Source: Corydoras sp. C115
Taxonomy: Eukaryota; Chordata; Actinopteri; Siluriformes; Callichthyidae
Length of the DNA stretch: 64,000 bases
Assembly (NCBI GenBank): GCA_019802505.1
Contig: JAFMOC010000189.1
Location: 886,001-950,000 of the forward strand
Direction: 5' to 3'
The notes below the pieces were generated by a model that saw only the letters and a list, made by a program, of their open reading frames with translations, was not told the DNA's origin and did not search any database. This document shows positions 55,740 through 64,000 of the stretch, in pieces (the first letter of the stretch is position 1; the number at the start of each line of letters is the position of its first letter). The position numbers were made by a program, and so were the translations under genes.

Positions 55740-58220
55740 AACAAATCGAGGTGTATCAGGAGAAAAGTAGTTTCTCCGACTTGCTAAGCTGTCTCCAGGC
55801 TGAGTCTTTCAGGTTCTCACTTTTTCAAGTGTTCTTTAAGATCATACAGGACCTCAAGCGTGGGGGGGGGTGAGTGGATGTTCCACTTGCCTCATGCAGG
55901 GACTTACAGGACAACAAGTCCTTGCATTGTGATTGGATGATCAAGCTCATTATGAAAAATAAATAATGTGCTGCTTTAACCCTCATCATTACGAGCAGTG
56001 TGTGTGTGTGTGTGTGTGTGTGTGCGGGTGTGTGTGTGGGTGCCGCAGGTAAACTCACCCCTTTGCAGATGGACACCGCTTCCTTGGACATGGTTTTGGG
56101 GTAGGACACGTTGTGCTCCATGATGGACTGGAACAGCTCGTCCTCGTCCTCGCCATCAAACGGCGGCTGAGAGGACACACAGACGGCGGCAGTGAGATGG
56201 AAGCGTAAAGAACCGGCTGGACCGCGGTCCACGTTCTAAACTCGTGTGTATGTCACTTCAGCGTTTGGATTCGTATTGAAAGTTGTAAACCGTCTGCATT
56301 TAAATTATCATCTTTTGGACGTCCATTAATTAGAAGGTTGCACGGCCGAGCGAGGGTTGAGTCTAAATTTAGTGAATGTCATGAGGGAGGCGGAATTCAG
56401 CTCCGTATTTAGAAACCGGATCAATCAGCGTTATTGATTAAGGATACAGATGTGGACAGGAGCTGACGAAGCTGCGGCTAAATATAGAGCAAGCATCAAA
56501 CATGCATTATGTGTGTGTGTGTGTGTGTGTGTGTGTGAGTGATCAAATTGTTATGCCTATAAATAGAGCACTGCAAATACGACAAGTATTTAAAATAACT
56601 CATTCTATTTTTAAACTTCAGATCTGTACATGACCTCACCTTGGAACCCCGAGGACACAGAACCCAATAATTCAACACTGTGGGAACAGTTTAGGGAAGG
56701 CCCAATGTGGCAACACCCTGATCTAAGCTGCCACGCCCACAATGAGGGAGGGGTGTGGTGGATTTGGATGCGGAGCGACGTGCCGTGTTGGCTCACCTGT
56801 CCCGCAAGCATCTCATAGAGCAGGACACCGTACGCCCACCAGTCCACGGAGCGTCCATACGGCTGATAAGCGATGATCTGCACACACACACACGTCAACG
56901 GGTTGTCGGGCTTCAGTATAAAAATGAAAGTAAAGTCCGAAATTGCTCGAAACCACGGCAGCCATTTTAAAAATGTAATTATATATAATCGATAATTATA
57001 TCAATAAATAAATCCTATTAATTCACTGTAGAGATTCCAAAATATCAAAAAACACATTTTATAGAGAATAAATGTCATTTTTAATACTTATAACAAAAAA
57101 AACATATATATATATATGTGGACGGCACGGTGGCTTAGTGGTTTGGCATGTTCTCCTCTCAGTGCTGGGGATTCCCGGTTCGAATCCCAATCTGGGTGGA
57201 GTTTCCATGTTCTCCCCGTGTCCGTGTGGGTTTCCTCCGCATTCTTCGGTTTCCTCCCACACTCCAAAAACATGGAATTGAATTCTCCAAATTGCCCCAT
57301 ATAGTGTTTGTTTGTGTGAGTGTGTGTCCAGTGATAGATTGCCCCCCTGTATATATATATATATACACACACACTATATATATGTGTGTGTGATTAGATT
57401 CTATTATCTTGTTTTGTCCGAGTCGATGTGTCGAGCGCTGGAACCTTCTCAGAAACGTTCCATGATTGTTCTGCGAATGTTCACGCTGCGGGAGATCCGC
57501 AGTCCATTATGTCCACACCCCCCCATCCCCACCCCTTGGTCTCACCCCCCCCCACACACACACACACACTCTGTCCAGCCAGCAGAGTGACAGGAAGGTC
57601 AGCATGTGTCATATGGAATCACGTCTGATTCCGCTACTAGGACACCAATTTAACACTCGGTAACAGGAACCGAGCCTCGCGAGTGTCTTGAGAGCTTTAA
57701 GAACCTATTCATGATCTGATTGGTTATCGATCGTCCACGTCTCCGTCTGTAATGAACCTGAAGAACGTTCCGCTGCAGTCCCATGCGACGAAAAGCTCTT
57801 CAGTTTCATGATGTTGTTTGAAACATCACGGAAAACAAAGCGAGAGGGTGACTTTGTCACGGCTGCCGTCGGATTTTAAGGGCTCTAACGGACGGAACCT
57901 TGTGAGCGAGGACCTGTCCCTCACAGCAAAATGCCCCGCCCACTGTGTTCTCTCATCCCCGAGCAGCTTCTGTCTTCTGTCATTCTCATGACCACATTTA
58001 GGAAAACACAGACAGACAGAAATAGAGACGAAGACAAAGAGGAAAAGACGGTGAGACAGACGGACGGAACTGTAGTTCCTCTAAATGGACTACTGTCTTC
58101 AGAGGAACTACATAAAGGTTCCTGCAGATCAAGAGGAGCCTGCTGAGTTCTGCGACACACAGGTACAAGACCTCCCTCAGTGGTCTGGTTCGAATATAGA
58201 ACATACCTTCACTGCTACAG

Positions 58221-58259
<39 letters not shown>

Positions 58260-60132
58260 CCACGCTAAGCTTTACTGACGGAGCTGTCAGTGTGGCTCTT
58301 GTGGCGACTCACACAGTCGTGTCCTCGAGCAACTCTTCAAAAGTCACATCCCAGAAACCCACTGAGGTGTTTAACGCTCACTGGTGTGTGTGTGTGTGTT
58401 TGTGTGTGTGAGTGTGTGTGTACATAATATAACTAGAGAGGAAAAACTGAGCCTGAACATGTGTAAGCAAGTGTGTGTGTGTATGTGTGTGTGTGTGTGT
58501 TCAAGCACTAAGGTGGTGTCACTGTGGATGAAGATCACCGGTGGTGGCGGTGGTGGTGCTGATGGGGGGGGGGGGGCGGGGGGCAATCTAAGGTCAGAAA
58601 ACCAGCTTAAAGCTGCCGCCCTGTGATTCAATTTGTCAGAATTATTTATATGAAATAAAATCACGGCTTTCACGGAAACGCAGAACCTTCGAACGAATCA
58701 AGACGCAGGTTTAGATTACCTGCAGAACATTGGGTGGGGGTGGGGTGGGGTGGGTGTGGGTGTGGGTGTGGGGGTAAATGTATATTAAATCTCCTGCGTT
58801 TTCAGGATTTATAAGCATTCGTGCCTCACGAACCGAACCAAACCGTATAAACTCAGGCTTGTTTGATCGCGCACCTCCGGAGCGATGTAATCTGGGGTTC
58901 CGCAGAAGGTGCGCGTGGTCACGCCCTCCAGCATGTTCTCCTTACACATGCCGAAATCCGCGATCTTGATGTGGCCCTCGGCGTCCAGCATGACGTTATC
59001 CAGCTTCAGGTCCCTGTCAGAGGAAACACAGTCGGGATGACGGCGCGGCGCAGAACGTCAAACAAAAAACATAATTAATAAATAAATGATATATATATGG
59101 GCGGCACGGTGGTTTAGTGGTTGGCATGTTCTCCTCTCAGCCCTTCGAATCCCCGTCTGGGTGGAGTTTCCATGTTCTCCCCGTGTCCGCGTGGGTTTCC
59201 TCCGGGTTCTCCGGTTTCCTCCCACAGTCCAAAAACATGGATCAAGTCAATTGAGTTCTCCAAATTGCCCCATATAGAGAGTGTGTGTGTGTGAGTGTGT
59301 GTCCAGTGATAGATTGGTGTCCTGTCCTGGGTCTATCTGCCCAGCACCCGAGACGTTCTCCCCTGGATGGGCATGGGGAACCCCACCGCAATCCTAATAT
59401 AGAATAAAGAGGAAGATAATGAATGAATGAATTTTATATATATACAGTATATATATATATATAATTTTTTTTTTTTAAATGTATTTATATTTATACTGCC
59501 GTTCTGGTTCTAATCTGATACTTTACAGACAAAAGTATACGGACACCTCCACATTACACCTATCACAGATTCCTCTCCTCTGCCAAAAGCTTTCTTTAAT
59601 ATTTTGTCTGTTCTTCCACATCAGACTCATCCATGCCCATTCCCCATGCCCAACCAGGGGAGAACGTTTCGGGCGCTGGGCAGATACACCCAGGACAGGA
59701 CACCGATCTATCGCTGGACACACACACAGACACACTCTATATGGGACAATTTGAAGAATCCAATTGACATTAATCCATGTTTTTTGGACTGTGGGAGGAA
59801 ATGGGAAAACCCGGAGGAAACCCACACGAAAACCCGGAGGAAACCCACACGGACACGGGGAGAACATGGAAACTCCACCCAGATTGGGATTCGAATCGGG
59901 AATCCCCAGCGCTGAGAGGAGAACATGCTAAACCACCAAGCCACCGTGCCGCCCCACCTAAATTCGATGTGTATATATACAGTATATATTGACTATATGA
60001 TTCTATAATGAGATTTAAGTTTTTTGATCTGCCCCTGCTAATACACCCCGCTCACCACCCCCGCATCCCCCCCCCCCCCCCCCTCTGTGAATGAGCCACT
60101 GCTCAGACTAATGGCACTGTTTTTGCTGATGT

Positions 60133-60172
<40 letters not shown>

Positions 60173-62431
60173 TATTTCCTCTGGCTCATTCAGTAACCAG
60201 TAATGAAAGAGAACGGAAAGAGTGGCTCATCGGGGGGGGGGGGGGGGGGATCCTGCGAGTGCAGACGAGCTTTAAACACAACGCTGGGACAGACGGTGGC
60301 GTCTAATTAAACGAGAACGTTGTTCCAGGACGGATATGAGCTCTGAGTGTGGGGGGGGGGGGGGTGTAGGTAGGTACAGGTGTCTCAGAGGTAGGGGGCG
60401 CCATTTGGACAAAACTATTAACACACAACCCTTATTCATCGGACGGCGGTGTTGTTAATGGGCTGAGTGTGATGTCATTGCGGGCGGGTGGATGCTGGTG
60501 GAGGTTAGGTTAACGTTGCGGTAACGTTCAAACCGGTTACCTGTAGATCACGCCATTCTTATGCAGGAAGAGGAGACCAACAGCGATCTCTGCTGCGTAG
60601 AACCTGTAATTACACAATCCCAACCATCTCAGTCCACTGTTCCACCTTCATCTCTCACTTTAGAACAGAACCTGGACTTTATTACCAAACATGGAATTTT
60701 TTTTTTTTTTACAGAACCTGGAATTTAGTACAGAACCAGGACTATAGAACAGAACCTGGACTTTAGTACAGAACCTGGATTTTTGTACAGAACCCGAACT
60801 TTAGAACAGAATCTGTACTTTAGATCAAAACCTGTACTTTATTACAGAACCTGGACTTTTTTTAGAGAACCTGAACTATAGAACAGAATCTGGACTTTAG
60901 TATAGAACCTGGACTTGAGAACTTTAGAACAGAACCTGGACTTTATTACAGAACCCGGAGTTTAAAATAGAACCTGGACTTTAGTACAGAACCTGGACTT
61001 TACAGAACCTGAACTATAGAACAGAACCTGGACTTTATTAAAGAACCTGGAGTTTAAAATAAAACCTGGACTTTAGTGCAGAACCTGGACTTTTTTACAG
61101 AATCTGGACTTTAGTACAGAACCCGGACTTTAGAACTTTAGAACAGAACCTGGACTTTAGAACAGAACCTGGACTTTAGAACAGAACCTGGACTTTAGAA
61201 CTTACACAGCCTGAGGTTCTTTAAACTTTCCCACTTGCTGAATGTGGTACATCAGGTCTCCTCCGTTCACGTACTCCATCACGAAATACAGACGGTCCTG
61301 TGAACGCAGAGGACGAAGAGAACGTCTGAGAGAAGAGAACCAGTTCACGCCGTACCTGATGCCCACTGTGGAGCACGGTGAAGGATCTGCAATGTCATGG
61401 GTTCTACTTCCAAACTCCCTGAGGGACTCGATCTCCATCATATCATTTATCATTTCATTTTTAAATTTTCTTTTCATTTATCTGTTTATCCGCATCAGGG
61501 TCAGGCGTGTGCTGGGGCCTATCCCAGAAACGACCAGTAGGCATTTTGATGAGACCATCTCCACCCGGTCTGTCGGCTCCGGAGTGAATAATACATGAGG
61601 GAATAAATAAAGAAATAGAAATCCTGCTCTGGGGAAATGAAACGCCTCCTGGAAAGCAATCTGGAATGCAGGTTTGGATCAGAAGAGACGGGCGTGGCCA
61701 ACGTCCTCTGATTTAAACGCAAAGCTGGGGGCCGCAGTGAGTGGCAGATGGCGGCCCACGCACCCGCTCAGATGCTCCCGCACGACAAACAGTTGGAGGA
61801 TTAACGTATTTAAAGGCGTGACGTCATCACTCTGAGTTTGTCATTTCATCAATCATCTAACCTTCATCATCTTCATCATTTAAAAAGACAAACGGCACAC
61901 GGGGGTCACGCCTGAGAGCGTCTGGCAACCGCAGCGCGGCAGACGATCGTTACTCATCATTAAGGTCCCGCCAAATCGAGCTTAGGTTTTAATTAACGAG
62001 CGTGACGTCTGGGCGTGGTGAGGCAGTTACCTCGGTCTGGAAGCAGGAATGGAGCTGGGTGAGGAACGGAGGCTTGTCCTGCTGCCCCAGGACGCGCTTC
62101 TCCACCATGGTGCACTCCACGTCGTCGTCCTGGATCACCACGTCCTTCTTCAGGATCTTGATGGCGTAGAGCTCCTCGGTGTTCTTCTTCTCTGCCAGCA
62201 TTACCTGCCACGAGCGAGGGAGAACATACCAATCAGGGACCGGCCGGCTCCCTGAAACGGATGCCGTCGAGCGCTCCCGGGTTTCCTCACCTTGCCAAAA
62301 CTTCCTTTCCCCAACACGGCCAGGAAGTTGAAGTCGGACATCTTGACGTGGTCCAGGCTGCTGGAGGCCAGGCTGCTCCGGTCGTCGTCCATCGGGGTGG
62401 CGGCCCTCTTGCCGGGCCCCAGTTTAGCTTT
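49139..62431 (-). CDS. prkca: Protein kinase C alpha, 3' part of gene (last nine coding exons)
   Basis: Conventional PKC: a Ser/Thr kinase recruited to membranes by Ca2+ and diacylglycerol. Exons in transcript order: 62291-62431, 62031-62204, 61206-61297, 60541-60603, 58875-59013, 56797-56877, 56059-56166, 55221-55361, 49139-49303. All have AG/GT borders and compatible phases, giving 367 codons plus stop. The Gly-rich loop GKGSFGKV, catalytic Lys (AIK), YRDLKLDN, ADFG and the activation loop TTRTFCGTPDYIAPE are intact. The turn-motif Thr (TPPD) and the hydrophobic motif FSGFSF lie 34 and 15 residues from the end, as Thr638 and Ser657 do in human PKC alpha. The alpha isoform is chosen over beta or gamma because of DKPPFLTQLHSCFQT, the KAKLGP hinge and linkage to cacng5/4/1. 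The C1, C2 and pseudosubstrate exons lie beyond 64000. Which teleost ohnolog (a or b) this is cannot be told. Confidence 0.95.
49858..50099 (+). mobile_element. V-SINE-like element, degenerate
   Basis: An old copy with the head cggcaaggtggcgtagtgg, a large internal deletion, and no tail after a C10 tract. It lies in the last prkca intron. Confidence 0.65.
50261..50422 (-). mobile_element. hAT-like MITE end, inverted copy
   Basis: Read on the minus strand the segment starts CTAGGGCTGCAACTAACG, followed by ATTAATCG repeats. It ends in sequence shared with 53400-53460. It lies in the last prkca intron. Confidence 0.6.
50423..51682. other. Last prkca intron, CpG-rich unrecognised DNA
   Basis: Several overlapping short frames on both strands (50620-51510) with no homology I recognise. 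A (GCC)n run lies at 51289-51310 and (GT)n at 51589-51660. Confidence 0.4.
51683..51966 (+). mobile_element. V-SINE-like element
   Basis: The middle third (tttccatgttctcc to cacagtcc) is deleted. Head, B box and 3' part are present. Confidence 0.8.
51967..52099 (+). mobile_element. V-SINE-like fragment
   Basis: This supplies exactly the type of segment missing from the copy before it (gttcaaatcccaatctgg to gaattctctaaa), fused at the tail. It may be a scrambled duplication. Confidence 0.65.
52100..53312. other. Last prkca intron, homopolymers and CpG-rich DNA
   Basis: Long C tracts at 52177-52196 and 52365-52383 are followed by CpG-rich unique-looking sequence (52540-53180) without a supported exon. 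Confidence 0.4.
53313..53460 (+). mobile_element. hAT-like MITE end, direct copy
   Basis: The segment starts ctagggctgcgaatat, with ATTAATCG text and the shared run agtttaaggcatctaag, and ends ccaaagagcaattaaaca. It is the partner of 50261-50422 in opposite orientation. Confidence 0.6.
53557..53906 (+). mobile_element. V-SINE-like element in the last prkca intron
   Basis: Full copy with GGTTCGAATCC and a gataatggatggata tail. It is antisense to prkca transcription. Confidence 0.85.
54624..54969 (+). mobile_element. V-SINE-like element with 12-bp target duplication
   Basis: AGTTTTATTCAT flanks both ends exactly (54612-54623 and 54970-54981). Full copy, antisense to prkca. Confidence 0.9.
55221..55361 (-). 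CDS. prkca: prkca exon: end of kinase domain
   Basis: The exon is 141 nt, phase 0, from LMTKHPSKRLGCG to PPFKPKV. It includes the helix I Arg (KRLGC) and the HAFFRRIDW segment. The acceptor ggtcag is preceded by UG-rich RNA, and the donor gtaagt is followed by CA repeats. Confidence 0.95.
55672..55736. repeat. (GA)n microsatellite
   Basis: About 65 bp of GA with one interruption (ggggaggg), in the intron before the exon at 55221-55361. It is pyrimidine-rich in the transcript. Confidence 0.95.
55999..56040. repeat. (GT)n, CA in the prkca transcript
   Basis: It starts about 20 nt downstream of the 5' splice site at 56058 in the transcript sense. Confidence 0.95.
56059..56166 (-). CDS. prkca: prkca exon: kinase C-lobe
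   Basis: The exon is 108 nt, phase 0, encoding PPFDGEDEDELFQSIMEHNV through SICKG. The acceptor is tctcag. The donor gtgagt is followed within about 30 nt by CA repeats in the transcript. Confidence 0.95.
56797..56877 (-). CDS. prkca: prkca exon: kinase C-lobe, helix F
   Basis: The exon is 81 nt (27 codons, phase 0), encoding IIAYQPYGRSVDWWAYGVLL through MLAGQ. The Asp of DWW is the invariant helix F residue. The acceptor tract is a TG dinucleotide repeat rather than normal pyrimidines. Confidence 0.94.
57120..57349 (+). mobile_element. V-SINE-like element between AT repeats
   Basis: The head follows (TA)n, and the copy is cut at attgcccccctg where another (TA)n starts. Confidence 0.8.
57350..58874. 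other. prkca intron with many dinucleotide repeats
   Basis: TA, CA, GT and G-rich runs are interspersed with unrecognised DNA. No additional exon is needed between the flanking kinase exons. Confidence 0.45.
58226..58254. repeat. (CA)n microsatellite
   Basis: About 14 CA units in a prkca intron, with (GT)n tracts nearby at 58384-58420 and 58469-58500. Confidence 0.95.
58875..59013 (-). CDS. prkca: prkca exon: catalytic and activation loops
   Basis: The exon is 139 nt. It encodes DLKLDNVML, the Mg-binding ADFGMC and the activation segment ending GTPDYIAPE. The PDK1-site Thr (TTRTFC) is present. The acceptor is ctgacag and the donor gtgcgc. Confidence 0.95.
59099..59430 (+). mobile_element. 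V-SINE-like element between AT repeats
   Basis: Head after atatatat, ATGA-type tail, then more (TA)n. It starts about 85 bp beyond a prkca exon on the upstream-intron side. Confidence 0.85.
59639..59956 (-). mobile_element. V-SINE-like element, tail missing
   Basis: A 20-bp direct duplication (aaaacccggaggaaacccac) lies inside the body. The head ends ccaccgtgccgcccc. Confidence 0.8.
60134..60170. repeat. (GT)n microsatellite
   Basis: About 18 GT units in a prkca intron. C and G homopolymers lie at 60069-60082 and 60233-60249. Confidence 0.95.
60541..60603 (-). CDS. prkca: prkca exon: helix E to catalytic loop
   Basis: The exon is 63 nt with split codons at both ends. It encodes FYAAEIAVGLLFLHKNGVIY plus the Arg of the YRD catalytic loop. 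The acceptor is attacag and the donor gtaacc. Confidence 0.92.
60660..61204 (+). repeat. Degenerate minisatellite in a prkca intron
   Basis: A unit of about 18-19 bp containing acagaacctggactttagt recurs with indels over about 540 bp. The array ends at the 5' splice site of the exon at 61206-61297. Confidence 0.9.
61206..61297 (-). CDS. prkca: prkca exon: kinase hinge segment
   Basis: The exon is 92 nt. It encodes DRLYFVMEYVNGGDLMYHIQ through EPQAV, with the Val codon split over the next intron. The acceptor is ttcacag. The donor GTAAG lies directly against a minisatellite on its intronic side (see findings). Confidence 0.94.
61298..62030. other. prkca intron, no further exon
   Basis: Unrecognised sequence. 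Short frames on either strand have no family resemblance, and the flanking exons join in frame without it. Confidence 0.45.
62031..62204 (-). CDS. prkca: prkca exon: N-lobe with catalytic lysine
   Basis: The exon is 174 nt (58 codons), phase 0, with acceptor tggcag and donor gtaact. It begins VMLAEKK, contains the ATP-binding Lys in YAIKILKK and the VVIQDDDVECTMVEKR helix, and ends at CFQTE. Confidence 0.94.
62291..62431 (-). CDS. prkca: prkca exon: V3 hinge and Gly-rich loop
   Basis: The exon is 141 nt, phase 0 at both ends, with acceptor atgcag and donor gtgagg. It encodes the hinge (starting KAKLGP) and the start of the kinase lobe, up to GKGSFGK. It corresponds to coding exon 9 of 17 if the human exon count holds. 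The hinge is Ser/Asp-rich and diverged from mammals, as expected for the variable V3 region. Confidence 0.93.
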
Positions 62432-63014
62432 CTGCATTCGGGAGAAGGGAAGGGTTAATCCACCTGGAACTGCGGCGCGATCGTGAAAACTCTTTTAACA
62501 GCGCCCGACTCCATAGCGCCACCATGCTGCAACCAGGCCAGGCAGCGTGAGGACCCGTGAAGCAGACCGTCCTGCGTCGCAACATGCCCTTAAACCCTCA
62601 GGGTCGTATGTTTGGTCATCGGATGGCGCTGGATTTGGTCATGCCGCCCTGCGGGCCGATCTATAGGCCGCCGATTCTTTAGCAGGCGATTAAACGCACC
62701 CCCCCCCACCCCCCCGTCCGCTCGATACCCCGTCGAACGTTCCGCGTGGTAAACGAACTCATTAGGCTCGCCGTGTCACATGGCAACGCTCGAGGCGGCG
62801 GAGAAGCACGAAACACTTCGCTCAGGCCATTTCCACCATGCAGAGCGGCAAACCGTGACGCGCCCCGCGCTACGGACCGGGCGGCGGCTCCACCGCGCAC
62901 CCCTGCAGCGCTCGGCTGTAGCAGTGCTGTTAATCGCCGCGTTCCAAACGCCACCACACGGTTACGGCGCAGTCAGGCCTGCGAGTGCCGGAGAGAGCCA
63001 GCGGCCTCTCTCAC

Positions 63015-63041
63015 CTTTTTATGCTCTTCGATTCTCTCATC
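63015..63041 (-). other. prkca: Candidate 27-nt prkca hinge microexon
   Basis: A 27-nt open segment encoding DERIEEHKK is bounded by gatttgcag and gtgagag on the minus strand. Both ends fit phase 0, the phase of the intron before the KAKLGP exon, so inclusion would add nine charged residues to the V3 hinge with no frame change. The pyrimidine tract is weak, which fits alternative use or a chance match. I know of no established counterpart. Confidence 0.45.
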
Positions 63042-63246
63042 CTGCAAATCACATCATAATTATTTTTGATTACAGAGGCTGAGATTTCATTGGCTTTCAC
63101 TAAAACACCATCATAAAGACGTTATAAAGAGAAAATCAAGCGCTGACGTCACGAGATGCTCCTCAGGATACTGTGACATCATCGGATTGGATTCTGGATC
63201 GACGCGGGGAGGAGGGTCGGACTCTGTTCATGTGGACATTCTCGTC

Positions 63247-63490
63247 CATCCATCCCACCATTATCTTCCAAAAGGGGGCGATGTGGGGGTTACACACTTC
63301 TATTTTTGCACACACAAACACACACACACACACACACACAAAGTATATAGGGGCAATTTAGATAGGGGCAGTTTTGAGCAGCCAATTTACCTTGAATCCA
63401 TGTCTTTGGAGGAAACCTACTCGGACGCGGGGAGAATACGGAGACTCCACCCAGAGTGGGATTCAAACCCAGGGCCCCGACGCTGAGAGG
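63247..63490 (-). mobile_element. V-SINE-like element, degenerate
   Basis: An old copy from ccatccatcccaccattatc to acgctgagagg. It contains a (CA)n tract in the usual place and lacks the head. Confidence 0.65.
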
Positions 63491-64000
63491 CGGTAGTGCC
63501 GAGTTGAAACTGAAACAGGAGGCGCTTTAAAAGGAAAGGCTGCCATCTAGTGGTCATGAACTCTGTGAGTACAAACTTCTGTAGAGAAAAGAGAGGCTCC
63601 GTGTCAATGGGTCCGACTCACAGCCCATAATGGATGAGTGGTGTTGAGGAGGAAGCCAACAGGGAGGTGGAGGTGCTACACCTACAGCCGTGCATGCAGT
63701 TATGAGGTGTTGAGCTTTTTTAGGGTGGACCGAGTGACCACATCAGATGAGTGCACAGCTGTAAGAAACGAAGGCGGGTGGAGGAGGGCATTTAACCCAA
63801 GATAACTCACATACTGCCCAAAAGGCGGTGTACAAACCCCTGTGTTGCCATGGAACCCACCCCCAGGTTTTAACCCCTTCCTGGCATCATGATACCCCTG
63901 CCACCGTGTGTAAGCAGAAAGCCGCGCAGGTCGACACGCTTAACAGGTACATCTGGTTCTGGTTAACGGCTGGTTAACAACTGGTTAACGGGTTACACAA
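63491..64000. other. Right edge, prkca intron
   Basis: No exon seen: the preceding prkca exon (ending LRQKFE in mammals) was looked for and not found. A CTCF-like core (reverse CCACTAGATGGCAG) lies at 63540-63553. Confidence 0.45.

Noticed and set aside
2308..59956. SINE heads as functional tRNA genes
   Set aside because: A and B boxes are present but the cloverleaf, anticodon arm and 3' end are not. These are tRNA-derived SINEs.
9967..62431. Assignment as prkcg-cacng7-cacng8-cacng6 or prkcb-cacng3
   Set aside because: Kinase residues (DKPPFLTQLHSCFQT), the gamma-5 loop CFTIEYVMP, the gamma-4 tail and gamma-1 EVMRQSVKRMI all favour the alpha/5/4/1 set.
2308..63490. Recurrent peptides such as FLDCGRKPENPEE as a protein family
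   Set aside because: They are translations of the SINE body in various frames, without start context or splice structure.

Overview
The window is a piece of a fish (teleost) nuclear chromosome. The evidence is vertebrate genes split by GT-AG introns, a tRNA-derived SINE resembling the V-SINE (DANA/HE1) group in about 48 copies or fragments, hAT-type MITEs, LINE 3' ends typical of fish, and many dinucleotide repeats. I did not try to name the species. Nothing prokaryotic was seen (no operons, CRISPR or IS).

All four recognised genes are on the minus strand, so transcription runs right to left: prkca (3' half, last nine coding exons, 62431 to 49139), cacng5 (41570 to 36910), cacng4 (30772 to 23527) and cacng1 (19747 to 9967). 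This is the vertebrate PRKCA-CACNG5-CACNG4-CACNG1 order, compressed into under 54 kb. Every exon was placed by hand on GT/AG sites with matching phase. The three cacng reading frames come out complete: 274, 322 and 226 aa. The prkca part has 367 codons and is equivalent to human residues from about 306 to the end.

The products fit a known pattern. Gamma-4 and gamma-5 are AMPA-receptor auxiliary subunits (TARPs), gamma-1 belongs to the skeletal-muscle L-type calcium channel, and PKC alpha is a Ca2+/diacylglycerol kinase.

Layout: 1-9966 is repeat-dominated DNA downstream of cacng1, starting with a two-unit minisatellite. 9967-19747 is cacng1, with an inverted pair of MEF2/E-box modules in intron 1. 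19748-23526 is a spacer with a foldback repeat. 23527-30772 is cacng4. 30773-36909 is a spacer with a CpG promoter, a LINE fragment, a promoter-like segment and a canonical CTCF motif. 36910-45060 is cacng5, with a candidate cassette exon and a duplicated exon fragment. 46034-49138 is SINE-free and may be the long prkca 3' UTR. 49139-64000 is prkca, with microsatellites and a minisatellite against several splice sites.

The most interesting points are an in-frame 39-nt candidate exon in the extracellular loop of cacng5, a 27-nt candidate microexon in the prkca hinge, a prkca exon enclosed by complementary UG and CA repeats, and a dispersed repeat carrying a CTCF-like core.
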